Shown: positions 55,001 through 62,392 of the stretch, in pieces
Layout of the letters: each line of letters begins with the position of its first letter
Position numbering within the stretch: position 1 is the stretch's first letter
NCBI GenBank assembly: GCA_017403985.1
Contig: JAFRDE010000020.1
Coordinates: forward strand, 203,374-267,373
Length of the DNA stretch: 64,000 nucleotides
Direction: 5' to 3'
Source: Ruminococcus sp.
GTDB taxonomy: Bacteria > Bacillota > Clostridia > Oscillospirales > Acutalibacteraceae
The notes under the pieces: model-generated
What the model saw: only the letters and a program-made list of their open reading frames with translations
Told to the model about the DNA's origin: nothing
Databases searched by the model: none
Program-made: the position numbers and the translations under genes

Positions 55001-55474
55001 GCCGTATTTAAAGAATTCTCTCAGCTTCGCTATCTCCATCGGTACGCCGTTCTCAATAAAGTGATCAGCGGGGATCTCCCCGTAATATCGAAAAAAGCGC
55101 GTCACGATGTCCGAGGGCGAATACACATCAAATACTTCGCCGAATACAAAACTGCGCTGTTTTTCATCGTCATAGAACTCAACCGCCGTATAACCGGTAA
55201 AGCGGCCTTCTCTCAGATAGTGAAAGCCTCCTTCGGCGTTGTCGCTGATCTCACCGCACAGATAGCTCGCCAGCGTTCGCGCGCTTTTGCCGCTGGCGGA
55301 TTTATTGAAATAGCGTCCCGCCGTATCTCCGAACAGCACCAGCTGCAGCGCGTCAATGATCGTCGACTTCCCCGACGCGTTCCCGCCCGTCATAAAGTTG
55401 AGCTGTTCAAACTCTATCATCTGATGTGAAAAGTAATGCCAATTAATCAACAGCAGTTTTTTGAGTGTTTTCAT
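52076..55474 (-). CDS. jetC: Wadjet SMC-like ATPase JetC
   Basis: 1132 residues of a MukB-like SMC protein. Walker A is GGNASGKST (residues 30-38). Long coiled coils flank a hinge region near the middle. The C-terminal signature is KKSGGETQTPF (about 1023) and Walker B is RLIIFDEAFSKMDGDR (about 1060). It forms the loop-extruding motor with JetA and JetB. GGAGGAAG precedes the ATG, which lies inside the end of jetB. It looks complete. Confidence 0.93.
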   Translation of the reverse strand: MKTLKKLLLINWHYFSHQMIEFEQLNFMTGGNASGKSTIIDALQLVLFGDTAGRYFNKSASGKSARTLASYLCGEISDNAEGGFHYLREGRFTGYTAVEFYDDEKQRSFVFGEVFDVYSPSDIVTRFFRYYGEIPADHFIENGVPMEIAKLREFFKYGAVKDARFFESGVSYRNDIYAMLGALQSKFRDLLKKAIAFNPDNNIQKFITEFVCDTEKPVDIGPMQENIRSYKNLERTAQELERKKTALQAIADCYAELEKNKESEKLYSYLIQRAEQQKREEKLLTLHNEVSAAEETLRNVEENLSFEKENQSILSKQVDDLKWQLREDKTAIRSKEIAAEITERTARIDRAKQEFDRSLSQIQRTQTRFFSARNEVLSRIDSLDHCETEDGIIDVQLDSLFTELEKVSEQFERIKEVSPEKIIAYSEEEFRQIIDAMGALKETATVLHSKLTDAVRAADEKLAALKAEKEELEKGRFQFPQNALDLKQAIISQIHAKTGNRAQVTLVAEAAEIKSDRWRNVIEGYLNTQKFYVIVPERYVRIAVSVLNRMKRDRAVYDTGVVDTEKIMRRNPKAEENSLAQELTTENPYVRAFLNYVLGRVRKCDDPDRVRDYPVSVTDEGLLYKNYVVRAMNPALWKRPAIGQSAIINRLSEIERETAHGKQLLVGYSTLKKCAEGCKILSCFSIGDAERFADTAKALIDSREDEKAIDALTAEKESLDMTNVLMLRQQLADKEGDLKETSAQIEAYQRSIGEIGGQLKNLKEEKIPQTESELSEITESLSAEFEPDWVNDKGEPRYLYEYSKRKNAGLIADAFPREKRKAENAIAKFRESLVTQRTKFNDAFKTGYDVKEEDNSEYNEALQTISENTLPDYLSRIEDTKQKAMEEFQEDFLSKLSENIRSVKLRIKELNLAISSASFGDDTYSFRVEPKKDYERFYKMITDDMLMLGYALMANQFNEKYREEINELFSIMTGEGNTALSQSDYEKRVRLFTDYRTYLDFDIEVKNKDGEVQRLSRTIDKKSGGETQTPFYIAVLASFAQLYHIGKGRDQSTKTPRLIIFDEAFSKMDGDRIEKSIILLRKIGFQVILSTPTEKAGDIAPLVDRTILVLRSGRHSQVTCFDKEGMGELLNE

Positions 55475-56093
55475 GATCCGCTTCCTCCGAAACCTTCATA
55501 TCCTCCAGTTCGCTTATCATTGCATTGATGCTCTGATTATCGATCACATAAAGGATCGACGGAAGTATCAGAATATCATTACCGTCCGCGCTCCACGGAG
55601 AGGGCTCCATCTTCTGAATGATATTAAAATGCACCAGCGTTCGCTGCGAGTCGATACGCTCCTTCTGCGTTGATTTTCCGCCTTTCAACAGACCGAGCGT
55701 TTTCATCTTCTCCACCACCGATGAGGTATCGGTTTTCACCACATGATAGCTGTTCTCGTTCTCACGATTTTCCTCGTAAATCAGACGGCACACATACAGA
55801 AACAGCGTAGTGAACCGATCCAGCCGAAAGCGGTTGTTGTCGTACTCGCTGATCAAAGAGACGATGCCGAAATCGTCGTCCTTTGACAGCCTCCACCCGA
55901 TGACCTCAAAATACTCCTGCAAGACCTCATACAGCCGCAGGACGGTATTATAGTCCGAGTTCGGCAGAGTCGTCTCTTCGCCCGTGTCATAGGTAAAGCG
56001 AACCATATATGTATGCGAAAGCAGATAGTTGCCCAGACGGCGAAATTCTCCCTGCTCATAAGAAGACAGCTTTTCATACTGCTCACTCCACAT
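55443..56093 (-). CDS. jetB: Wadjet kite-like subunit JetB
   Basis: About 216 residues of the DUF4194-like (MukE/kite) type, with winged-helix character (EFRRLGNYLLSHTYMVRFTYD, SLISEYDNNRFRLDRFTTLFLYVCRLIY). It bridges JetA and JetC. The start at MWSEQYEKL is chosen because AGGGGG lies eight bases before it. It overlaps jetA by 11 bases and jetC by 32. Confidence 0.87.
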   Translation of the reverse strand: MWSEQYEKLSSYEQGEFRRLGNYLLSHTYMVRFTYDTGEETTLPNSDYNTVLRLYEVLQEYFEVIGWRLSKDDDFGIVSLISEYDNNRFRLDRFTTLFLYVCRLIYEENRENENSYHVVKTDTSSVVEKMKTLGLLKGGKSTQKERIDSQRTLVHFNIIQKMEPSPWSADGNDILILPSILYVIDNQSINAMISELEDMKVSEEADHENTQKTAVD

Positions 56094-57489
56094 GCCGCTT
56101 TCCCCCTTTATACAAAACAAACTGCGGGATACGGTAATGCTCTTTCATGATAAAACCGTCTCCCAATTCCAGACGATATCCCCGCCTGCCCTTGAACGCG
56201 CTCACCACCGCGAGCAGCGTAAGGATATAATCCGTATCGTTTTCAACCGCTATTTCTCCGCTGTTCACCTGTTTCCGATCATCGGTAAATAACCCTTCCA
56301 TAAACTGCCTTACGCGCGCGTCGGAAAAGCCGTTTTTCATCTTATTCGATACCGTCGCCAGCACTTCTTCCTCGATCGAAGCGACATCGGGTAAAGAGAG
56401 CGGCGGCGTATTGACGCGGCGGCTTCTGATATTCTTATGCCATAACGAGCCTTTATCCATATAATCCTGCCTATTGACGCGGATATGCTCCGTCAGCAGT
56501 GCGGTGATCTCGCTTTCCCGCCCGCTGTCGGCTTCGGCATACGCCTTCATCAACTTGACCAGTTTGCCCTTGATGCTCTGGTCGGCGGACATCACATAGC
56601 GGATCTTGTCAACAGACTGCTTGGTCAGGCTGCTGTGTTTTAAATCAATCTCATCCATCAGCAGCCCGATCGAGCGATACGAATCGATGACCTTCTCGAT
56701 CGTGCACAAAATATCCTGACGCGCGTCCTCACTGCCCGGATAGCTCTTTGTCGCGAGCGCCTTTTCCGTCATCTGACACAGCAGTTCTTCATCAAAATGG
56801 ACTTCCGTCAGGATATTGATGATCGGACCGGAATACCGATACAAAGAATCCATTGTTTTGATCGGGTGATATACGCGATCGGCGTCCTTCTTATAGGCTT
56901 CAAAGTGGTTCTGCAGCAGCAGATTGACGTCGCTGTTTTCGCGGATGATCCTCAGATATCCGCGGATCCCGTGATAAAAGGTCCTCAGCTCATAATCCAG
57001 CTTTTCGGTATTGTTCTTAGCGACAAGCAGCGCCTCATACATTCTGTCCCTGCTGTCGGTATAGGCTTGATTCAACGCCGAGTAGGTAGAGAAAACCAGC
57101 GAATTATACTCTGCAGCGCCGTCACGCGTCAACTCGTCCAGCATGCGCATCACGATGATCGCGTACGGATACGGCGTGATGATCTGAGTAAAGGAGCCGT
57201 CCAGATATTCGCGCTCGACCCATCGTGTCTTTTCCAGCCGCTTCTCTACCAGCCGCGCCTTGCCCCGCAAAGAAGCATACTCCGCTTCTTCTGCCTCGTC
57301 GCCTTCTTCCATGATATACTGTCTGTCCTCCAGAAGAAGCTCCACTTCCGCTAAATACTCTTTGAGCCTGATATTGATCTGAGTCTGAAACATCTCATAA
57401 AGCTTTGTCAGCGCGTCGACATAAATCTCGCGGTTCGGCGATACCAGCACCGAGAAAAAATCCGAGGGAACCGTTTCAAAAACCTTCAT
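56083..57489 (-). CDS. jetA: Wadjet kleisin-like subunit JetA
   Basis: 468 residues, mostly helical. The start MKVFETVPSDFFSVLVSPNREIYVDAL resembles the clostridial JetA family rather than the DUF3375 JetA of type I systems, so I expect a type II or III Wadjet. It acts as the kleisin (MukF-like) subunit holding the two motor heads. It is the first gene of the jetABCD operon, with GGGGGATGGG before the ATG. The promoter is not clear; TATGAT near 57520 is a weak candidate. Confidence 0.83.
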   Translation of the reverse strand: MKVFETVPSDFFSVLVSPNREIYVDALTKLYEMFQTQINIRLKEYLAEVELLLEDRQYIMEEGDEAEEAEYASLRGKARLVEKRLEKTRWVEREYLDGSFTQIITPYPYAIIVMRMLDELTRDGAAEYNSLVFSTYSALNQAYTDSRDRMYEALLVAKNNTEKLDYELRTFYHGIRGYLRIIRENSDVNLLLQNHFEAYKKDADRVYHPIKTMDSLYRYSGPIINILTEVHFDEELLCQMTEKALATKSYPGSEDARQDILCTIEKVIDSYRSIGLLMDEIDLKHSSLTKQSVDKIRYVMSADQSIKGKLVKLMKAYAEADSGRESEITALLTEHIRVNRQDYMDKGSLWHKNIRSRRVNTPPLSLPDVASIEEEVLATVSNKMKNGFSDARVRQFMEGLFTDDRKQVNSGEIAVENDTDYILTLLAVVSAFKGRRGYRLELGDGFIMKEHYRIPQFVLYKGGKRHVE

Positions 57490-57634
57490 CTGCCCATCCC
57501 CCTATCAGTATCTCTTGTTCTTATCATATAGAACAACATCGGACATTTTTGACCCATCCTTCTGAGATATCTTTTTATTAGCATAGGAAACTTCAAATAA
57601 GAAGACTTTAAATCTTCATAATGACACCTAAGTA

Positions 57635-58843
57635 TTAGCTATTATAACGTTTATCTTTTACAAATTCTTTCATCACATTGCAAAATTCTTTTTTCTCATC
57701 TTCTGACGGATTTCCAGTATCAGGATTCGTACTTTCATGTACTCCCTTTTGATAGTATTCATTGTTCTCACTCCAAATAGTGAGAAATTTTTCAAGAAAC
57801 ATAGCGATAATCTGTGCGCTGTACATCATGATATTGGCTACATTCCAATCGTAAATATCACTTCCCAGTTTACGTTTCAGCTTTTCGCTGAATAACGAAT
57901 CACATGCTAAATATCCGTACAGCTTTCTCTCTCCGTTAACACAAGAATAAATCGAACAGGTTACACCTGAATTATAATACTCATAATATGTAGTGTTTTC
58001 ATTTTGATATGAACCCTGTTCCATATACTTCTTGTCCATAAAATTGAAAATAAAATAATCCTTTTCGATGCTACTCACGAAATCCGAATTCTTATTAACA
58101 TGAAACACCCGTTCCCATGTTTCTGTCCTCTTTCTGCTGTTATAGGTTCTGAAATCTCTGAATGCCGTATACAGTTCTAAGTCATTATTTTTAATATTTT
58201 TATATAGAACAGGCTTTGTCAATTGTTTTACAGTGATAGAAACGCCGTCGTTGCAGCCCTTGCTTTCCAAATATTCTTCAATGCTGCTCCTAAGAATATT
58301 TGTCATATTCCCCATAAAAATATTGTATTCTTCAATGAGTGTATTACATAATCTTTCGCCTTCTTTATTCTTTAGTTTTTGTCTGAAATCATCAATGTGC
58401 GCTTTCTTTTCTTCCTCAACAGAATCAATAAACTTCGCATAATAATCGTTGATTTCTTTTATCTCTTCTTTATATGAGCCAATGATATGATCTATCTTAT
58501 CATTATGATCCTTATATGTCGTAATAATTGACTTATAGTTTTCATATATCTTTCGGTTAGCGTTTTTTCCTTTCTTTATTTCGAGTTTTAATTCATCCGT
58601 TTTGATTTGATTAGAGTGGTTCCTGAACATTGAAATAATACTGTAAATAATTGATATTACCAAAAACAGTTCTGCCCCAATGATAGTATACAGAACGATT
58701 TTTGAATTGATATCATCCGAACCGGCGTTCCGGCTTATATTCATCTGAATGATCGTTAACGTCAAACCAACCGTGTTTATTGAAAAAGAAAGTATTGAAA
58801 CGATTACCTTATACCATTTTTCAAAAAAGTTTCTGATAGTCAT
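57635..58843 (-). CDS. unrecognised two-TM coiled-coil protein with GAF-like domain
   Basis: 402 residues. Two membrane helices (about 15-36 and 51-75), then a charged coiled coil (about 78-165), then a C-terminal domain. There, YFIFNFMDKKYMEQGSYQN, YYEYYNSGVTCSIYS and LYGYLACDSLFS follow the pattern of GAF-like sensory domains. I do not recognise the family. It is AT-rich and is the second gene of a pair: its GGGAGGAAA site directly follows the stop of the other membrane gene, 12 bases upstream. Confidence 0.65.
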   Translation of the reverse strand: MTIRNFFEKWYKVIVSILSFSINTVGLTLTIIQMNISRNAGSDDINSKIVLYTIIGAELFLVISIIYSIISMFRNHSNQIKTDELKLEIKKGKNANRKIYENYKSIITTYKDHNDKIDHIIGSYKEEIKEINDYYAKFIDSVEEEKKAHIDDFRQKLKNKEGERLCNTLIEEYNIFMGNMTNILRSSIEEYLESKGCNDGVSITVKQLTKPVLYKNIKNNDLELYTAFRDFRTYNSRKRTETWERVFHVNKNSDFVSSIEKDYFIFNFMDKKYMEQGSYQNENTTYYEYYNSGVTCSIYSCVNGERKLYGYLACDSLFSEKLKRKLGSDIYDWNVANIMMYSAQIIAMFLEKFLTIWSENNEYYQKGVHESTNPDTGNPSEDEKKEFCNVMKEFVKDKRYNS

Positions 58844-58855
58844 ACTGTTTCCTCC

Positions 58856-60136
58856 CTATGAGAGTTTTTGTTTCAACTTTTTGCAAGAGTGTTTGATGAT
58901 TGCTTTCATCGCTGCCGGGATAATCACAAAATAAAGTAGTAACAATCCAAAAAGAGTGCTGCAAATGAGAATTATGATTCCGGTAATACCCAGTTTATTG
59001 ATGAAAAGCATCAACAAAGACAGCAAGACAGCCATCATTAATACCGCAAATCCCTTGATTGGCATTCTAAGGTGATGTCTGAGTAAAGGTAAATACAATA
59101 AATCCTTCTCAAAAAAATGATTGCTGTTATATCCACGATCCACACACACAGTCAGCAAACCTAACCCACGTATCTTTTTAAAATCCGTTTTCTTTTTATC
59201 AATTCTTTTATATGCGTTATATCGTTCCTCTGCATTGTCGTTCGTAAAGTTAATAAATATCTTCTTTACGTAATTACAGGTATAGTGATACCGCAGTAAC
59301 GTCGCTGTACTGATCAGACAAATCAACGTATTCAAAACCGCTACAATAATAATAGTTACCGGTATACCGGATAAAAAGGACAAATGGTAAAAATCTATGG
59401 TTTCGGATATGTATAAATCTGTTTTTTGATAAAACAGAATCAATATATTTACCAACATGCAGCCCAGAGCAATCATCCATTTTGCTCTTTCGTGTTTGAT
59501 TTGATATTTAGCCTCAAAGAACAACGTGCTTTTGATACAAAGATCTTGTCTCTCGTTTCCTTTGCTGTATGATTGAAACACATAGTTTTTATAAATACTA
59601 TGATCTTTTTTAAACTTCGTCGTATTCTCTTCCAATAAAAAGAGCTTTGCATAACCCCGAATAAAACTTGAAATCCCATCCTCGGGATTATAATCCAGTA
59701 TTTTGCCAATTGAATTATAAAATAGGATCGATCGGCTTATAAACAAAATTACATTTGCCAAAATACAAACTGCCAACAGCTTAATCAAATATCCTGATAT
59801 CAAGCTCAATAATATGAACACAAGCCAAAGCAACGAACATACGGTAATGAAAAAGCGGTTTATCTCATCGGTAATAGTATAATAAACATTATTGTGTTCA
59901 ATAAAACTATTTTTACGAAACAGTGTGCTTACTGTATTTCCTAATACACTCTTTTCTGCTATCAGTGCGTATGTTTTATGAAGAATAATCACAAATAATT
60001 CGATAAGCACTACTACCCGCGCCAACATTTCACTGTCGATCTCTCCGTAAAAGAAAAACACCACAGATAAGAATGAGAGTATGATAGCAACAAAACACAA
60101 TATACATATCAGTTTCGACAACAATCCTGAATTCAT
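58856..60136 (-). CDS. unrecognised polytopic membrane protein
   Basis: 426 residues with about eight membrane helices in pairs (roughly 10-60, 95-140, 215-285, 360-415). Soluble loops lie between them, including a basic helical stretch EERYNAYKRIDKKKTDFKKIRG before the last helix pair. No named domain is seen. AAAGGGG precedes the ATG. AT-rich and coupled to the GAF-like gene, it probably forms a membrane complex with it. Its place beside Wadjet makes a defence role possible but unproven. Confidence 0.6.
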   Translation of the reverse strand: MNSGLLSKLICILCFVAIILSFLSVVFFFYGEIDSEMLARVVVLIELFVIILHKTYALIAEKSVLGNTVSTLFRKNSFIEHNNVYYTITDEINRFFITVCSLLWLVFILLSLISGYLIKLLAVCILANVILFISRSILFYNSIGKILDYNPEDGISSFIRGYAKLFLLEENTTKFKKDHSIYKNYVFQSYSKGNERQDLCIKSTLFFEAKYQIKHERAKWMIALGCMLVNILILFYQKTDLYISETIDFYHLSFLSGIPVTIIIVAVLNTLICLISTATLLRYHYTCNYVKKIFINFTNDNAEERYNAYKRIDKKKTDFKKIRGLGLLTVCVDRGYNSNHFFEKDLLYLPLLRHHLRMPIKGFAVLMMAVLLSLLMLFINKLGITGIIILICSTLFGLLLLYFVIIPAAMKAIIKHSCKKLKQKLS

Positions 60137-60201
60137 CGTAATCCCCTTTCTCGAGATTCACACAGATTTTTACGATCAAGTTTTTTAATCCAATCATATT
60201 A

Positions 60202-60207
60202 ATTATA
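60202..60207 (-). promoter_or_regulatory. candidate -10 box of the membrane pair
   Basis: A perfect TATAAT on the minus strand, about 65 bases before the 60136 start. No good -35 is present (TTTATT at 17 bases). Confidence 0.35.
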
Positions 60208-60313
60208 TCTCTTTTTCTCTATTGAATAAATGCATGTGCCTGTAGAATATTGTTGATTCGATTTGTTGGAAACGCACTGAAAAACATAAACAAATCTGTT
60301 TGCATCCAAGATT

Positions 60314-60350
60314 TAAAGCCAAGTTTCAATAAAACTGAAACTTGGCTTTT
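60314..60350. terminator. long perfect hairpin after the histidine kinase gene
   Basis: A 14- to 15-bp perfect stem (AAAGCCAAGTTTCA and complement, loop ATAAAAC) in the 386-bp gap between the kinase and the membrane pair. The T-run is short on both sides (CTTTTC, CTTTAA), so it may be a weak two-way terminator. The rest of the gap is AT-rich with no gene that I can see. A 14-bp palindrome GAATCAAATGATTC lies near 60505. Confidence 0.6.
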
Positions 60351-60522
60351 CAATTAACCAGTGCAGTCAATCATTGCACTTAATTGTCTGCGTTATTTGT
60401 AAATAAATAGATCGATATTGTGAATTATATTGGATTTTTTGAAAGAATCAATATTTATTTAAATTGATATAATAATCAGAATATAACTATGATTATTTGT
60501 TGAATCAAATGATTCTGAATTA

Positions 60523-61998
60523 TTATTGGGCAATTATCATCACATCATCCCGCCGGATCGTGTTTTTGAGCACTTCCTTACGATAGGACGAGATGATGAA
60601 ACGGTTCAAGCCGTCGAAGACGAATGCTACGGACTTGGTGAACGGCGTCTTTTGCTCATACTCCGTGATGATCAGACTGCCTTTTGTTTTTCGCAGGGTT
60701 TCAAACGTCGTCATGAAGCCGATGCCGGAGCCGCCGTCGTCGGCATGCGTAGTGATCTGTTCCCTGCCGAGCCTTGCGAGCGTATCAGGGGCAAAGTCCA
60801 CTCCGTTGTCGCGGACGGCGATCTCAAAGATACCGTCGTTCTTTTCAATGGTAACGAGGATCCTGCCGTCGGTGATACCCGCGGATTCCACGGCGATGAT
60901 CGCATCCTTGATATGGTCACAGAGCAACGTTTGCAGATCCGTTTGACTGATGATGTTGTTGACCAGATAGTACGGCTCTTCGCTCACCGTCAGATCAAAG
61001 CTGATACCGCGCGCGGCGGCTTTGACATACATCTCGCTCAGGGAGCCGTCGATCAGCGCGATCCCGGTCGACGGAAGTATCTTGTTTTGCTGCTGCTCCT
61101 TAGCGATCAGCTCGTTGCGCTCGCGGCACATCGTATGGATCTCTTCGATGATCTGCGCGCGCTGTTCGTCCGAATCGCAGTCGGCAAGCGTCTGTACGGA
61201 GCGGTCTAAGGATGATAAAAGATGATTGTCGCGATGGAGCTGTTTCGCCAGCGTTGACACTTCGGATTCCAGCCGCTCGATACGCTTGTCCTTATCCTCG
61301 ATCTCCTGCTTGGTATACTCATTCGCCCGATCCTGCAATTTGTTCTTGTAATAACGTTTTACAATACTTCTAATCCAGAGGATAAGACCTGTAAAAGCAA
61401 GCGGAAGAACAGCGAATAAAACTGTTCCCCAAATAATATCAACTGAGATTTGTTTCGTAATAAACAAACTAAAAGTAAAAATATAGCTTGATATTAACAT
61501 ACCTAATCCAGCATTTTGTTCGTTTTCAAAAAAGATAAAACAGTTTTTAAGCTTTTTATTCTTTGCCAACAATACACATACTAGTACTTGTAAGGTACAT
61601 ATTACTAATGTTGCAATTATCTTTTGGTTAGTTGCTCTTATTATATAAATAATAATACTAGATACAAAAATAGCTAAATACTGTAAGCAAATTGAAATTG
61701 CTATAGACACAATAGCAGTTGGAATTGCAAAACAAACATTCTTTATATCAAGAATAATAAACAAAACACATAAAGCAATAATAAATAGCACTTTAATATA
61801 TGTGTTAGCAACACCTCCAAGCAATTGACAAACACCCAACAAAACTATTACAACTAATAATAAGCATAGAGTTTTTAGTTTACTAATATTAATTTTACGA
61901 AGCTTAGTATAAAGGATAAATGCTCCAAGAAAAGTAGAAAACAAATATAATACTCTATCAATAAAATATAAGTAAGAATCAGAAGGATAATCAACCAT
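60523..61998 (-). CDS. AgrC-like sensor histidine kinase (GHKL)
   Basis: 491 residues. Six or seven membrane helices fill residues 1-215. A coiled coil (about 218-250), the phospho-acceptor region KQLHRDNHLLSSL (H255 or H259) and a GHKL ATPase domain follow, with IAVRDNGVDFAP and GGSGIGFMTTFETL. The N-box shows LCDHIKDAII, where an aspartate replaces the usual asparagine. This is the layout of peptide-sensing kinases such as AgrC. The DNA for the membrane part is very AT-rich and the kinase part is not, with a switch near codon 219. It is the likely receptor for the peptide encoded just upstream. Confidence 0.88.
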   Translation of the reverse strand: MVDYPSDSYLYFIDRVLYLFSTFLGAFILYTKLRKINISKLKTLCLLLVVIVLLGVCQLLGGVANTYIKVLFIIALCVLFIILDIKNVCFAIPTAIVSIAISICLQYLAIFVSSIIIYIIRATNQKIIATLVICTLQVLVCVLLAKNKKLKNCFIFFENEQNAGLGMLISSYIFTFSLFITKQISVDIIWGTVLFAVLPLAFTGLILWIRSIVKRYYKNKLQDRANEYTKQEIEDKDKRIERLESEVSTLAKQLHRDNHLLSSLDRSVQTLADCDSDEQRAQIIEEIHTMCRERNELIAKEQQQNKILPSTGIALIDGSLSEMYVKAAARGISFDLTVSEEPYYLVNNIISQTDLQTLLCDHIKDAIIAVESAGITDGRILVTIEKNDGIFEIAVRDNGVDFAPDTLARLGREQITTHADDGGSGIGFMTTFETLRKTKGSLIITEYEQKTPFTKSVAFVFDGLNRFIISSYRKEVLKNTIRRDDVMIIAQ

Positions 61999-62033
61999 AT
62001 CATTTACCTAAACTGTTCAAATATTTTATTATC

Positions 62034-62061
62034 ATTATAACATAAAAAAATAAAAGAGCAA
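62034..62061 (-). promoter_or_regulatory. candidate promoter of the histidine kinase gene
   Basis: TATAAT (62034-62039) and TTGCTC (62056-62061), 16 bases apart on the minus strand. The -35 lies inside the stem of the peptide terminator. This would let the kinase be made at a basal level independent of the peptide transcript. Confidence 0.45.
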
Positions 62062-62079
62062 CAGTTCGCTGCTCTTTTA
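62043..62079 (-). terminator. strong terminator after the 15-residue peptide gene
   Basis: A 12-bp stem (62051-62079, one wobble, loop of five) followed on the minus strand by seven Ts. It starts about 18 bases past the peptide stop codon. Confidence 0.88.
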
Positions 62080-62097
62080 TGTCTCATAAATAATCAA

Positions 62098-62145
62098 TTA
62101 ACCAGCATGTGTCAAAAGCCACCAGAAATATTCCCACCAGCTCAT
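62098..62145 (-). CDS. 15-residue tryptophan-rich peptide, candidate signal
   Basis: Reads MSWWEYFWWLLTHAG then TAA. The ribosome site AAAGGAGGGG, six bases before the ATG, is one of the best in the window. Two Trp-Trp pairs five residues apart, four other large hydrophobic residues and one acidic residue make it amphipathic or membrane-active. It lies between a response-regulator gene and an AgrC-like kinase gene in the same direction, with its own -10 box and terminator. No AgrB-like processing enzyme is in the window. Best guess: an exported peptide signal sensed by the kinase. A type I toxin or leader peptide is the alternative. Confidence 0.7.
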   Translation of the reverse strand: MSWWEYFWWLLTHAG

Positions 62146-62156
62146 TATTTCCCCTC

Positions 62157-62184
62157 CTTTGCGTTAAAATTCTTTAACACAAAG
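62157..62184 (-). promoter_or_regulatory. 12-bp hairpin/palindrome touching the peptide ribosome site
   Basis: On the minus strand CTTTGTGTTAAA, loop GAAT, TTTAACGCAAAG: 12 pairs with one wobble. The 3' arm includes the first four bases of AAAGGAGGGG. It could mask the ribosome site in the mRNA or act as a DNA operator. Confidence 0.65.
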
Positions 62185-62214
62185 GTACATGAAAACGGGA
62201 AAATTTCTGAGTGA

Positions 62215-62257
62215 ATTATAGGGGATGTTTTTCTCAGTTATTGTCAGTTTTTATCGA
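62215..62257 (-). promoter_or_regulatory. peptide-gene promoter with tandem 0A-like boxes over the -35
   Basis: A perfect TATAAT (62215-62220) has no proper -35. The -35 position (about 62238-62243) is covered by the tandem repeat TTATTGTCAG TTTTTATCGA (62238-62257, plus strand). The same repeat occurs upstream of the response-regulator gene. This layout fits a promoter activated by a Spo0A-like protein. The expected transcript from here to the terminator is about 170 bases. Confidence 0.55.
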
Positions 62258-62337
62258 TCGGATTTGAATGGTGACAAATACCGCTAAGCACGACAGAAAC
62301 CGGTTGGATTCAACGCATTCCGCAAAGCGTAATACAG

Positions 62338-62373
62338 CAAAAAACAGAGAGCAGGCGAAAGCTTGCTCTCTGT
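62338..62373 (-). terminator. terminator after the response regulator gene
   Basis: A 10-bp perfect stem (62344-62353 with 62364-62373, extendable by inner pairs) followed on the minus strand by TTTTTT. It separates the regulator transcript from the peptide transcript. Confidence 0.87.
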
Positions 62374-62392
62374 TCGTATGCAGATGAATCAA

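Noticed and set aside
54542-55429. Plus-strand 295-codon frame opposite jetC
   Set aside because: It lies opposite the Walker A region of a conserved SMC-like ATPase and has no motif of its own.
56083-57489. DUF3375-type JetA (type I Wadjet)
   Set aside because: The N-terminal sequence does not follow the DUF3375 pattern as I know it and resembles the clostridial JetA group instead. A profile search would settle it.
62043-62145. Classical trp attenuator in front of the kinase gene
   Set aside because: Four Trp codons and a terminator invite the idea, but no convincing antiterminator pairing is present, the downstream gene is a kinase, and the kinase has its own -10 box after the terminator. 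Kept only as an alternative.
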